A stretch of 64,000 nucleotides of DNA from Rhodocyclaceae bacterium. GTDB taxonomy: Bacteria > Pseudomonadota > Gammaproteobacteria > Burkholderiales > Rhodocyclaceae. Both the position numbers and the translations under genes were made by a program. The stretch covers positions 47,349 through 111,348 of the forward strand of contig VIKE01000018.1 in the NCBI GenBank assembly GCA_008080565.1. The letters run 5' to 3'. The notes under the pieces are model-generated. The model had not been told where the DNA came from and did no database searches. It was given only the letters and a program-made list of their open reading frames with translations. How positions within the stretch are numbered: position 1 is the first letter of the stretch; each line of letters opens with the position of its first letter. Of the stretch, positions 34,279 to 41,737 are shown one piece after another.

Positions 34279-34348
34279 CAGATGGTTTGTCTCCTCCACC
34301 CGAATCAATCTGGCTCGGTCGGACGTCAAGCGTCCAAGGGGAGCCGAA

Positions 34349-34540
34349 TTATCGTTGGTTGAATCGGTTTTGTATAGGTGAATTTGCAACCTCGGCAACG
34401 CTGCGGAAGGCGAGACAAATCGTCAGAAAATTCGCCGCGACAGCCGCATATCCGATTTGCTTAAACGTAGGGGGCGATCTGATGACGCAGGCGACCGCGT
34501 TTAATTCGACCCTGGCCTCTTTGGGGTTCATTTCACACAA
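34349..34540 (-). pseudogene. Possible remnant of an MFS transporter C-terminus
   Basis: The open frame of 63 codons contains FKQIGYAAVAANFLTICLAF, close to AQVGYVAVAANLVAIWFVS at the C-terminus of the MFS protein at 16394-17605. The flanking residues do not match, and there is no start or preceding transporter body, so only a decayed fragment is suggested. Confidence 0.35.
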
Positions 34541-34552
34541 AAATCAGCCCGT

Positions 34553-35536
34553 TCATCCGATGCCGTGAGCCGCGTTGTAATTGGCCAAGGCCTTGGCCAC
34601 CTGCCCGGTCGGTGTCGCCGGGTCACCCAGGCCGAATTCGGCCTGCAAGGACGTCATGTTGGTATCGGCGTAGCTGATCGCGCGCGTCAGATTGTCCAGC
34701 CGGTTGGTAATGAAGTTGCCGGCCGAATTCAACAGCTCAGCCGACTTGGCGAAATTGGTCGTGAATTCATGCAACGCGCCGATAGCCGCCGTCTTGTTGC
34801 CGGCCAGCGTCGCATCCAGCCGGGCGCTATCCACGGTCGCCAGCTTGGTCACCGGATCGATGCTCAGGCCGAGATCAGCCATGCCGTGCACGCCGTTCAT
34901 CGCGCCATTGAATGGGTTGGCGATACTCTGCTCCAGTTCGTACTGCGACATCTTGGCCGCCTGCGAACCCGCCAGCATGCCGCCATCCTGCAATTCGCTG
35001 CCGAAACGTTGCATCCAGCCATTGTAGGCATTGGCAAAAGCCTGCACGCGGCCGCGGATTTCATCGTTGCTGGTCGACACCGCCGTGCTGCCCAGCTTTA
35101 CCGCCTCCTGCTGCAGCGTCAACACGTAGGACTTCATATCGCCCATTTCAGACGCCTCGGCCTTGAAATTGACGGCAAAGCGGTTGATGCCCGTCATCAT
35201 CCTGTAGGCCGACTCCGGGTCAAACAGCGCCATGTTGCGACCCGCAGCCGACACGCCATTCGTGCCACCCACACCGGCGGCATTGCCCAGCAGGGCGTCC
35301 AGAGAGGACGTGCCAGCCGTTTTGCCGGCACCGAGAATGTCGGCAAAATTCGCCGCGCCCGACGCCGCCGACGAGACCAGCAAGCCGACCGTCTGCGATT
35401 CGACATTGGCAATCTGCAACTTCAGCGATGACAAGAAATCCCTCGCCTCAGCCGAACCCGCCGCCGGCGTCGTCACCGTGCCGCCCAGGAGTTTCGAAAT
35501 ATCGAAACCGTTACCGTTAATACCATTGACCGACAT
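34553..35536 (-). CDS. FliD C-domain-like orphan protein
   Basis: A 327-residue protein whose second half resembles the C-terminal domain of the flagellar cap protein FliD: VQAFANAYNGWMQRFGSEL, MADLGLSIDPVTKLATVDSARLDATLAG, and an Asn/Ala-rich helix ending in NRLDNLTRAISYAD. The first 110 residues are Gly/Ser/Ala-rich and probably disordered. No other flagellar gene is nearby. ATG 35536 has GGAGG upstream and is preferred over a start 18 codons earlier. It is shorter than FliD (about 450 residues) and lacks its N-domain, so a filament-cap role is doubtful. Confidence 0.6.
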   Translation of the reverse strand: MSVNGINGNGFDISKLLGGTVTTPAAGSAEARDFLSSLKLQIANVESQTVGLLVSSAASGAANFADILGAGKTAGTSSLDALLGNAAGVGGTNGVSAAGRNMALFDPESAYRMMTGINRFAVNFKAEASEMGDMKSYVLTLQQEAVKLGSTAVSTSNDEIRGRVQAFANAYNGWMQRFGSELQDGGMLAGSQAAKMSQYELEQSIANPFNGAMNGVHGMADLGLSIDPVTKLATVDSARLDATLAGNKTAAIGALHEFTTNFAKSAELLNSAGNFITNRLDNLTRAISYADTNMTSLQAEFGLGDPATPTGQVAKALANYNAAHGIG

Positions 35537-35868
35537 ATCGCCTCCAACCGTTGCCGAGGGCCAAGAACCCTCGTCCTGCTTCACACCCAACTACCAGCAA
35601 AAACCACACCCGTCTGCCGCAGAGCCTTGGTTCAAAGCAGCGCAAACCGGACCACCCGGCCGGGACCGCTAGTCGCACAAGGAACCACGAGACAACCCGG
35701 CGCACCGGGCACAATTACCCCGACCCCTCGTAGACCTGAACGCCGGCGGCTCGTTCGCGGCAATGCTGGTGTTATTTGCCGAGCGACCGGCAAGAGCAGT
35801 TCTCCGAAGCCGACTGGCCCAAACCCTCGGTGGGCAAAATGGATGGGGGCAAAGCCCGATTTTTATGC

Positions 35869-35894
35869 GCAAAAAAGCCGGGACATGCCCGGCC
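35869..35894 (-). terminator. Terminator downstream of the 36024-39851 cluster
   Basis: Minus strand GCCGGGC-ATGT-CCCGGC followed by TTTTTTGCG. It lies beyond an interrupted dispersed element and serves genes on the minus strand ending at 36024. The rest of 35537-36023 holds no gene; TGACCCCTATTGTTG is directly repeated near 35975-36012. Confidence 0.75.
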
Positions 35895-35896
35895 GA

Positions 35897-35950
35897 TTTT
35901 GTTTTTGGCTGTTTTTTACGCTTCGCGTAGTAAACCAGGTTGACCGTGGG
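35897..35950 (+). repeat. Dispersed element, copy 10, interrupted by about 20 bp
   Basis: TTTTGTTTTTGGCTGTTTTTT, then ACGCTTCGCGTAGTAAACCA (35918-35937), then GGTTGACCGTGGG. The inserted segment replaces the CC of CCGG and contains the small palindrome ACGCTTCGCGT. Confidence 0.85.
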
Positions 35951-36023
35951 AGTCGGAAAAACTAATTCACTCTGACCCCTATTGTTGTGATTGTTGTGAC
36001 CCCTATTGTTGCTTTGGCTGGAT

Positions 36024-36620
36024 TTATGGGCTCCAGCAAAGGTTAATGCCCATATGACGTACCACAACTTCAGTTCCTGCTTGTTGCTTATGGGTCGTTT
36101 CGAATGAAAAATCGTTAATTAAATTATTATTTTTAAATTGACACAAACCATTATCACTAATGAAGCTGCGCCATTCATTTAGCTTAATGGTTAGCTCTGG
36201 ACATTTAAAATAAACCAATAACCCAAGGTTTTTTTGGCGGCCAGACGCATATCTGTTCAAGAGTTGTTCCAAACCGCCTTTTAGCTTTATTGAGCCGCGC
36301 CAGATCTTTGCCTCTGCGAACCAAGTAAACTCTTGCTTTCGCTCTGGTTGAACAAAAATGTCAACATGCCCTCCGTGTGTTGGATCTTTAAAGGCAATAT
36401 AGCCTCTGGCTTTCATGTTTTGCACGATTTCAACAGAAATTCTGTCTTCGCCATCTTCGGTGCGTTCTTTTCTCGCTGACTCCATTCCGCTGATCACATC
36501 GCCAATCTCAATATATAGGCGATTTATAAATGAATCGTAATCTTTGGGTGCTTTAATCTCGGCGACTCGAAGCAAATCGGCTTTACCATATAATTCGATA
36601 AATTCGTCAAGGTTGGCCAT
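36024..36620 (-). CDS. PD-(D/E)XK nuclease-like protein
   Basis: A 198-residue AT-rich gene. Around residues 85-115, GHVDIFVQPERKQEFTWFAEAKIWRG has the spacing of a PD-(D/E)XK nuclease core: an Asp on one strand, then E-A-K on the next. The N-terminal half is helical and charged (DFIELYGKADLL-like, with SARKERTEDGEDR). The substrate is unknown, and a restriction or defence nuclease is an inference from the fold pattern and context. It starts 2 bp from the preceding gene, forming an operon with the two upstream unknown genes. Confidence 0.6.
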   Translation of the reverse strand: MANLDEFIELYGKADLLRVAEIKAPKDYDSFINRLYIEIGDVISGMESARKERTEDGEDRISVEIVQNMKARGYIAFKDPTHGGHVDIFVQPERKQEFTWFAEAKIWRGSIKLKGGLEQLLNRYASGRQKNLGLLVYFKCPELTIKLNEWRSFISDNGLCQFKNNNLINDFSFETTHKQQAGTEVVVRHMGINLCWSP

Positions 36621-36621
36621 G

Positions 36622-37020
36622 TTATAGCAGTCGCCGAAACCGCATGCGCGGGGTTAGGAAAACAAATGTATTTTCCCCAATATAACTCCGTGAATATTTT
36701 ATATTGTCAATAATTACAAATTCATCGATTAGATACAGTTGAAGTTGATGGTAGTCAATATCAATATGTTTGTCGTCTTCTATAAACAGTCTGAAATTGA
36801 AATCAAAAAGTCTCAGTTTTTCTACAAAATACTGTACGATTAATTTTTCACTGGCGCCGTTGCATTTTTTTGAAAAGTCTTTAAGCACTGAGGTATCTAT
36901 GTATTCAAAAGCCGATTGAGAGCAATACTCAATCATTGCTCTAAGTACGCAGCTTTCCGCTGACATCTCCCCTTTTTCTTGGGCGATCTTCCGAAAAACA
37001 GCTTTAATTAGCCTGTTCAT
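36622..37020 (-). CDS. Unknown small protein in AT-rich cluster
   Basis: A 132-residue cytoplasmic protein without a family I can identify. It is helical at the start (MNRLIKAVFRKIAQEKGEMSA) with FEYIDTSVLKDFSKKCNG in the middle and alternating hydrophobic/acidic strands toward the end (LFIEDDKHIDIDYHQLQLYLIDEF). Very AT-rich compared with the chromosome. ATG 37020 overlaps the upstream gene by 17 bp, so the two are translated together. A TTG six codons upstream is also open. Confidence 0.6.
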   Translation of the reverse strand: MNRLIKAVFRKIAQEKGEMSAESCVLRAMIEYCSQSAFEYIDTSVLKDFSKKCNGASEKLIVQYFVEKLRLFDFNFRLFIEDDKHIDIDYHQLQLYLIDEFVIIDNIKYSRSYIGENTFVFLTPRMRFRRLL

Positions 37021-38032
37021 TTTGAATATATAATGCAAGCCGGTTTAGGCAAAATGTTAGATCTGCCAGCGGTGAGTTTGATAATATCTCAGATTTAAAT
37101 ACACCACCTTTTTTTGCAATATTGGCGCGGCGTCCTTTAATTGAAAAGTTTGCTTCTGTATGCAAGCTGGAATATTTTTGCTGGTGGTAAGATAATTCAA
37201 TCTTGTATGGGTGTAACTTTCCAACAGCGGCTTTGCCATTTACATGGTATAACTCCTTGCGCAGATCTAACTCTCCCTGCTTTAATTTCTCGTCACGAAC
37301 GGCGCCCGTTCCGCATTCAAAGCTGAGTTGACAGACAATTCCTTCGTCAGAGTATGAGTACATTTGTCCGATAGCAGAGTAGAGATCAATCGGGGAAAGA
37401 GATTTTCTGTAATCGCCATTATTATCAATGGCCGCAAGCAGATCCCCATAAATATCCGATGAATCTTGTTTGGTACGATATCTAAGGTTGTCGAGTAGTA
37501 CGTAAATTAAATCTTTCTCTTTGTCTATTAATATAGAATCAAATGCGCAATACTTTATTGGCTTCTGAACTTTGAAAACAGATTCTGGCGACCAATATTT
37601 CGACCTTGCGGAATCAGATAGGTCACTACTCCCTAAGAGACAAGTCTCTATTGCTTCCCGTTCAATAAAATATGTGTAAGCGTCATATGAGTCATGTGAA
37701 AAACAAGAAAACGCTTGGTGGGATTTGCTTGGCGATTTTATGGATTGAAATATGTCCTGTTTTTTGCTTGATGTCGGCATTTTTGTTGATTTGGCCCATC
37801 CGTCGGGTGTCCTAAATGCAAATATGCTTTTTCGACCAAAACAAATTACTTCTTCAAGTATTTGAGTCATCAAACTGGTTTGATCTTTGTGAATCAACGA
37901 AAGATCTTCCCAGGTTTTGACCGTCGCCAGAGATTTTTTCTTGAGAAAGTCGTTAATGACGTGAAGGGGAAGATGGTCTTTTAATGCCTTGGTTAGCGTT
38001 TCTGGCAAAGCCTGAACAGAAATATCATTCAT
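37004..38032 (-). CDS. Unknown protein in AT-rich cluster
   Basis: A 342-residue soluble protein with no recognised domain. Features: an N-terminal helical segment (ALPETLTKALKDHLPLHVINDFL), a central mixed part with FDSILIDKEKDLIYVLLDNLRY and several cysteines, and GKLHPYKIELSYHQQKYSSLHTEA near the C-terminus. No transmembrane helix or ATP-binding motif. It is the first gene of a three-gene AT-rich operon (37 bp from the NERD helicase stop, same strand). A role in defence or nucleic-acid metabolism is only suggested by its neighbours. Confidence 0.6.
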   Translation of the reverse strand: MNDISVQALPETLTKALKDHLPLHVINDFLKKKSLATVKTWEDLSLIHKDQTSLMTQILEEVICFGRKSIFAFRTPDGWAKSTKMPTSSKKQDIFQSIKSPSKSHQAFSCFSHDSYDAYTYFIEREAIETCLLGSSDLSDSARSKYWSPESVFKVQKPIKYCAFDSILIDKEKDLIYVLLDNLRYRTKQDSSDIYGDLLAAIDNNGDYRKSLSPIDLYSAIGQMYSYSDEGIVCQLSFECGTGAVRDEKLKQGELDLRKELYHVNGKAAVGKLHPYKIELSYHQQKYSSLHTEANFSIKGRRANIAKKGGVFKSEILSNSPLADLTFCLNRLALYIQNEQAN

Positions 38033-38069
38033 TAAATTGTCCTAATTTACTCTAATAAATATACACAAG

Positions 38070-39851
38070 TTATGATGCGTATGCATCGAATACCACCAAC
38101 TCCCGCGTCGCCCGCGTCATCGCCACATACAACAGCCGCGCCTCCTCATCCTTCCGCCCCTCATCCACCGCCCGCCCAGCCCCCGGTATCGCCACCAGCG
38201 GAAACTCCAACCCCTTGCAGCTATGCATGGTCAGGAATTTCACGGTGTCTTCCTTCTCGGCAAAGGTGATGTCGTCCTGGTAGGTCACCGGGATGCCGGC
38301 TTTTCTTAGCGTGGCGAGGACCGGTTTGCCGATGCTGTAGTCGCGGTAGATGACGGCCATGCCGCTCCACGGGGTGCCGGTTTTGTGGGCTTCCTTGAGG
38401 TGTTTGGCGATGTAGTCGGCTTCTTCCTGAATGCTGGGCAGCTTGATGAGCAGCGGCTTCGGGCCGTGGCGGCCGGCGCTGATGGGGGCGACTAGCGGGA
38501 CGCCGTCTTCGTCCGAGGCGCTGGGTTTGAGCAGTTCGCTGGCGATGCCGCTGGCTAGCTCAAGCACTTCCTGCGTGTTTCGGTAGTTGATCTTGAGGAT
38601 GGTGGTGCGGCCCTGGGCCTGGATGCCGAGGCTCTTGAAGCTGAATTTGTTGTGCCGTCCATTGCCGTAGATGGATTGGGCGTCGTCGTAGAGGACGAGC
38701 AGCGAATTGGTGTTCGGGGTGACCATCTGGGCGACGAGCTTGAGCCATTCGGGCTGGAAATCGTGGCCTTCGTCGATGAGCACGGCGTCGTACTGGCCGG
38801 CCGGGATGATGTTGGCGTCTACGGCGCGGATGATGCGGTCGACGAGTTCACCGGCGTAGATTTCGCCGTCCTTGCCGTTTTCCGGCAGGCCGGCGTTGTA
38901 GGCGACGAGTTGGGCGCGGCACCATTGGTGGAAGGTGTGAACGTGCACCTTGTCGGCCAGCCCCTTGGCGGCCATGGTGCGGCTCAAGCGCTTGGCCAGG
39001 GTGCGGTTGTAGCAGAGGATGAGGATCGGCCGGGCGCAGACTTTGGCCAGGTGTTCGGCGCGGTAGCCGAGGATCAGCGTCTTGCCGCTGCCGGCGACGC
39101 CGTGGATGACGCGGTGGCCTTCGCCGAGGCTGCGGGCGAGTTGCTCCTGCTGCAGGTCCATGACGCGGACGATGTCGGGGATTTCCGGTTCCTGATCGTC
39201 GAACAGGCCGTTTTGCATTGGCGCGGCGATGCGGATTTCGGGAAAGAGGTGCCAGCGGATGCGGTCGATCTGGGGCAGGGCGAGCGGCACGCTGCGGGAA
39301 AACGGCAGCATGCCCCAGAGCCGTTCCTGGAAGGCTTCGGCATCGACGCTTTCGGTCATTTCGTCCTGACAGATGACGCGGTGGGCTTCGATGACTTCGC
39401 CGAGGTTGGTGCTCTCAAACTGCTTGCGGCTGATGTTGGCAAGCACGACGCCGTAGCTCCATGGGAAGAGCAGCGTGCCCTGCATTCGCCCGCTGTTGAT
39501 GGTGAGTTGCGGGTCGCGTTGCAGAAGGTTGCTGACTTCGTGGGCGTATTGCCGGGCCTGTTCGAGCGGGTTGGCGACGCGCTTGAGGCCGGTGCTGGTG
39601 AGGATACTGGCGCTCGTGCGGTCGATGTCGCGGATGGTGTCGAGCTTCCAGTCCTTGACCTCGAGCACCAGCAGGCCGCGGCGCGGGTTGAAGACGACGA
39701 AGTCGGGATGCACGTTGCGCGGGCCGAGCGGTACGTCGTACCAGAGCAGCCAGTCGTCTTCGAGCTTTTGTTCGAGGCGGTAGGCCAGGCGCCGCTCGCC
39801 GCCTGTCATGTTCGACACGCAGGTGCCGATTGCCGGTATCAGCGCAGCCAA
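38070..39851 (-). CDS. NERD-domain UvrD/REP-type helicase
   Basis: A 593-residue protein. The N-terminal NERD nuclease-related domain (about 10-130: GERRLAYRLEQ, HPDFVVFNPRRGLLVLEVKDW) has the D...E-x-K nuclease pattern. A superfamily-1 helicase follows with Walker A GVAGSGKTLIL near 250, DEGHDFQPEWL, GRTTILKINYRNTQ, MHSCKGLEFPLV and LLYVAMTRATREL. The start is a TTG at 39851 preceded by AAGGGGG. This gives the family N-terminus ALIPAIGTC; earlier in-frame starts have no ribosome site. DNA repair or phage-defence roles are known for related proteins. GC content is host-like, unlike the three genes downstream. Confidence 0.88.
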   Translation of the reverse strand: MAALIPAIGTCVSNMTGGERRLAYRLEQKLEDDWLLWYDVPLGPRNVHPDFVVFNPRRGLLVLEVKDWKLDTIRDIDRTSASILTSTGLKRVANPLEQARQYAHEVSNLLQRDPQLTINSGRMQGTLLFPWSYGVVLANISRKQFESTNLGEVIEAHRVICQDEMTESVDAEAFQERLWGMLPFSRSVPLALPQIDRIRWHLFPEIRIAAPMQNGLFDDQEPEIPDIVRVMDLQQEQLARSLGEGHRVIHGVAGSGKTLILGYRAEHLAKVCARPILILCYNRTLAKRLSRTMAAKGLADKVHVHTFHQWCRAQLVAYNAGLPENGKDGEIYAGELVDRIIRAVDANIIPAGQYDAVLIDEGHDFQPEWLKLVAQMVTPNTNSLLVLYDDAQSIYGNGRHNKFSFKSLGIQAQGRTTILKINYRNTQEVLELASGIASELLKPSASDEDGVPLVAPISAGRHGPKPLLIKLPSIQEEADYIAKHLKEAHKTGTPWSGMAVIYRDYSIGKPVLATLRKAGIPVTYQDDITFAEKEDTVKFLTMHSCKGLEFPLVAIPGAGRAVDEGRKDEEARLLYVAMTRATRELVVFDAYAS

Positions 39852-40141
39852 GGCCGCCCCCTTATGCTTTTGTATTCGGACGATTATGCCATTCAAAAGC
39901 TGCAGCAAGTTTTGCTAATTTGCCTGGACCGTGAATTACCAAACGAAGAAAACTAGTGTCCAGATCGTCACCATCCGGCCGATTGGCCATCGCATGGCAA
40001 TCCCGGCATTTCTCGGTTGGTGAGATTGAGCCGTTTGGATCATTTGTCTGTCATCAAATTTCTTCCTCGCAGTTGATAAAAATCTTATCGAATAGGGGCT
40101 CGTGTTGGCATGCCCTGACAGGACAAATACGGGGGTAAAAA

Positions 40142-41350
40142 ATGATTTCAGATTGGCCTGGGCGCATGTGTGGCCTTGCAACTCGGAAACAGTTAATCGG
40201 CAAATGGATTTCGGGCGCTATGCAGCGAGATGCCATGCGCTGGCTTGGCGTCCTGATGCTGGCGCTCTGCGCCAGTTTGCCGGCAGACGCAGCGACTTTG
40301 GTAAATGGTGGAACGGTGTCTGGCGCGATCGGCATGGCAGGTGGGCTGGACAGCCATGTCTTTGCGGCGAACGCCGGTGAGAACGTCTGGTTGCGCATCG
40401 TGGATACTGGGAACTCCGATTTTCAGCCAAAGATGACCGTGTATGGCCCCGGTGGAACACTGATCGGAAGCGACTATGACAGCGATGTGGGCAAGCTGGA
40501 ATTCACGATTGCCAGTTCCGGAACCCATACCGTTGTTGTCTCGGATGCGGTCGGCACGCATACCGGAACCTACACGCTGTATCACGTTCGGGTACCAGGG
40601 GCGAACGAGGGCGGGCAACTGATCAATGGCGGTGCCGGTGCGGGCACGATCGATCTGGGCGATCTTGATTCATATACGTTTACGGCGAACGCTGGTGAGA
40701 GCATCTGGATGCGGATCGCCAACACGGGAAGCAGCGTTTTTCAGCCCAAGGTTACGCTGTATGACCCGGCAGGTGCCCGGGTTGCCAGCGGCTACAGCAG
40801 TCAGGTCGGTGATGTTACCTACACGCCGTTGATCAGCGGGGTGCATACGGTTGTTGTTTCAGACACCGTTGGGACGCATGCCGGAGACTATAAGCTCAAT
40901 CTGGCGATTGCTCCCCGTGCCAGCGAAGGAGGAACGCTGTTCGATGGTGCAAGCAAGGTGGATGCGATCGATCTCGGCGACCTTGATTCCTACACGTTTT
41001 CCGCCAATGGGGGGGAAAGTATCCAGATCAGGATCAGTGATACGAGCGCCAGCGTTTTTTTTCCAAAAATAACGCTTTACGGCCCCGGTGGCGGTTATCT
41101 GACAAGCGTTCGGGGTGATATCGAGGCAACGCTGTCCCGCCAGTTAACGCTGGCGGGAAACTATACGGTCGTGGTTTCCGATTCCGGTAATGGCAATGCG
41201 CAGAGCGGGAGCTACTCGATCGTTTTGACCGGAGCCGGGGGCAGCGAGCCGGATACGAGTGGCGACGTGCCGCTCCCGCTCTGGGCGCTGGCCCTGCTGG
41301 CCGGCTTGTTGGGCGAAGGCCTGCGCCGGGGACACAGGCTCCCGGGCTAG
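40142..41350 (+). CDS. Exported protein with three PPC-like beta repeats and a C-terminal sorting-like tail
   Basis: A 402-residue exported protein. A signal peptide (MRWLGVLMLALCASLPADA) precedes three tandem repeats of about 100 residues, each with D-S/L-x-x-F-x-A-N-x-G-E-x-I/V-x-x-R-I and HTVVVSD, resembling bacterial pre-peptidase C-terminal (PPC) jelly-roll domains. The C-terminus VPLPLWALALLAGLLG followed by GLRRGHR resembles IPTL/PEP-CTERM sorting tails: a short proline motif, a helix and basic residues. Cell-surface or secreted location is inferred. Start is uncertain: ATG 40142 has GGGGGT, while ATG 40220 would give a more ordinary signal peptide. Confidence 0.75.
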   Translation: MISDWPGRMCGLATRKQLIGKWISGAMQRDAMRWLGVLMLALCASLPADAATLVNGGTVSGAIGMAGGLDSHVFAANAGENVWLRIVDTGNSDFQPKMTVYGPGGTLIGSDYDSDVGKLEFTIASSGTHTVVVSDAVGTHTGTYTLYHVRVPGANEGGQLINGGAGAGTIDLGDLDSYTFTANAGESIWMRIANTGSSVFQPKVTLYDPAGARVASGYSSQVGDVTYTPLISGVHTVVVSDTVGTHAGDYKLNLAIAPRASEGGTLFDGASKVDAIDLGDLDSYTFSANGGESIQIRISDTSASVFFPKITLYGPGGGYLTSVRGDIEATLSRQLTLAGNYTVVVSDSGNGNAQSGSYSIVLTGAGGSEPDTSGDVPLPLWALALLAGLLGEGLRRGHRLPG

Positions 41351-41429
41351 GTTGGGAGTCTGGCGCGGTGAGCTTGTGCTCTCCCGCCCGCGAAGCCGGA
41401 GAGATTCAATCCCGGCCCCGGCTTGATGA

Positions 41430-41466
41430 TTCCATTTTTGGCCGATTTTTCCGGTTGACCGTGGGA
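41430..41466 (+). repeat. Dispersed ~36-bp element, copy 11
   Basis: TTCCATTTTTGGCCGA then TTTTTCCGGTTGACCGTGGG, between convergent genes and 14 bp from the feoA stop. The two T5 tracts are 11 bp apart. Confidence 0.93.
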
Positions 41467-41479
41467 TCGGCTGGCTGGC

Positions 41480-41737
41480 CTATGTGCCGGACGGGGCCTT
41501 GTTTACCCAGATATACCGCGCCACGGCGTGTTCGAGCGCCAGTTCGACCTCGTCGGCGAGGATGACGGCCATCGGCCGTTGCTGGAGGACCTTGATCGGG
41601 CGATTTTCGGCCAGGCCGTAGGCGGTCAGTTGCTCGCGCTGGAGCGGGTCGATTTCGTCACCGAGCGCGGCGAGGCGGACTTCGCTGCCGGGCGGGATGA
41701 AAGCGAGGGGGAGGCGGGCTTCGTGGGTGGGGCTCAT
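41480..41737 (-). CDS. feoA: Ferrous iron transport protein A
   Basis: An 85-residue SH3-like protein (MSPTHEARLPLAFIPPGSEV...EQLTAYGLAENRPIKVLQ...VILADEVELALEHAVARYI). FeoA assists the FeoB ferrous-iron permease on the cytoplasmic side. The ATG at 41737 overlaps the feoB stop (ATGA), so feoB is translated first, an inverted order compared with E. coli. The start is set by this overlap and the family N-terminus. A dispersed element follows 14 bp downstream. Confidence 0.9.
   Translation of the reverse strand: MSPTHEARLPLAFIPPGSEVRLAALGDEIDPLQREQLTAYGLAENRPIKVLQQRPMAVILADEVELALEHAVARYIWVNKAPSGT

Noticed and set aside
38652..39956. Very long open frames antisense to the helicase gene, and similar ones opposite other GC-rich genes
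   Set aside because: Shadow frames caused by high GC; the products have no domain structure, whereas the opposite strand codes clear protein families.
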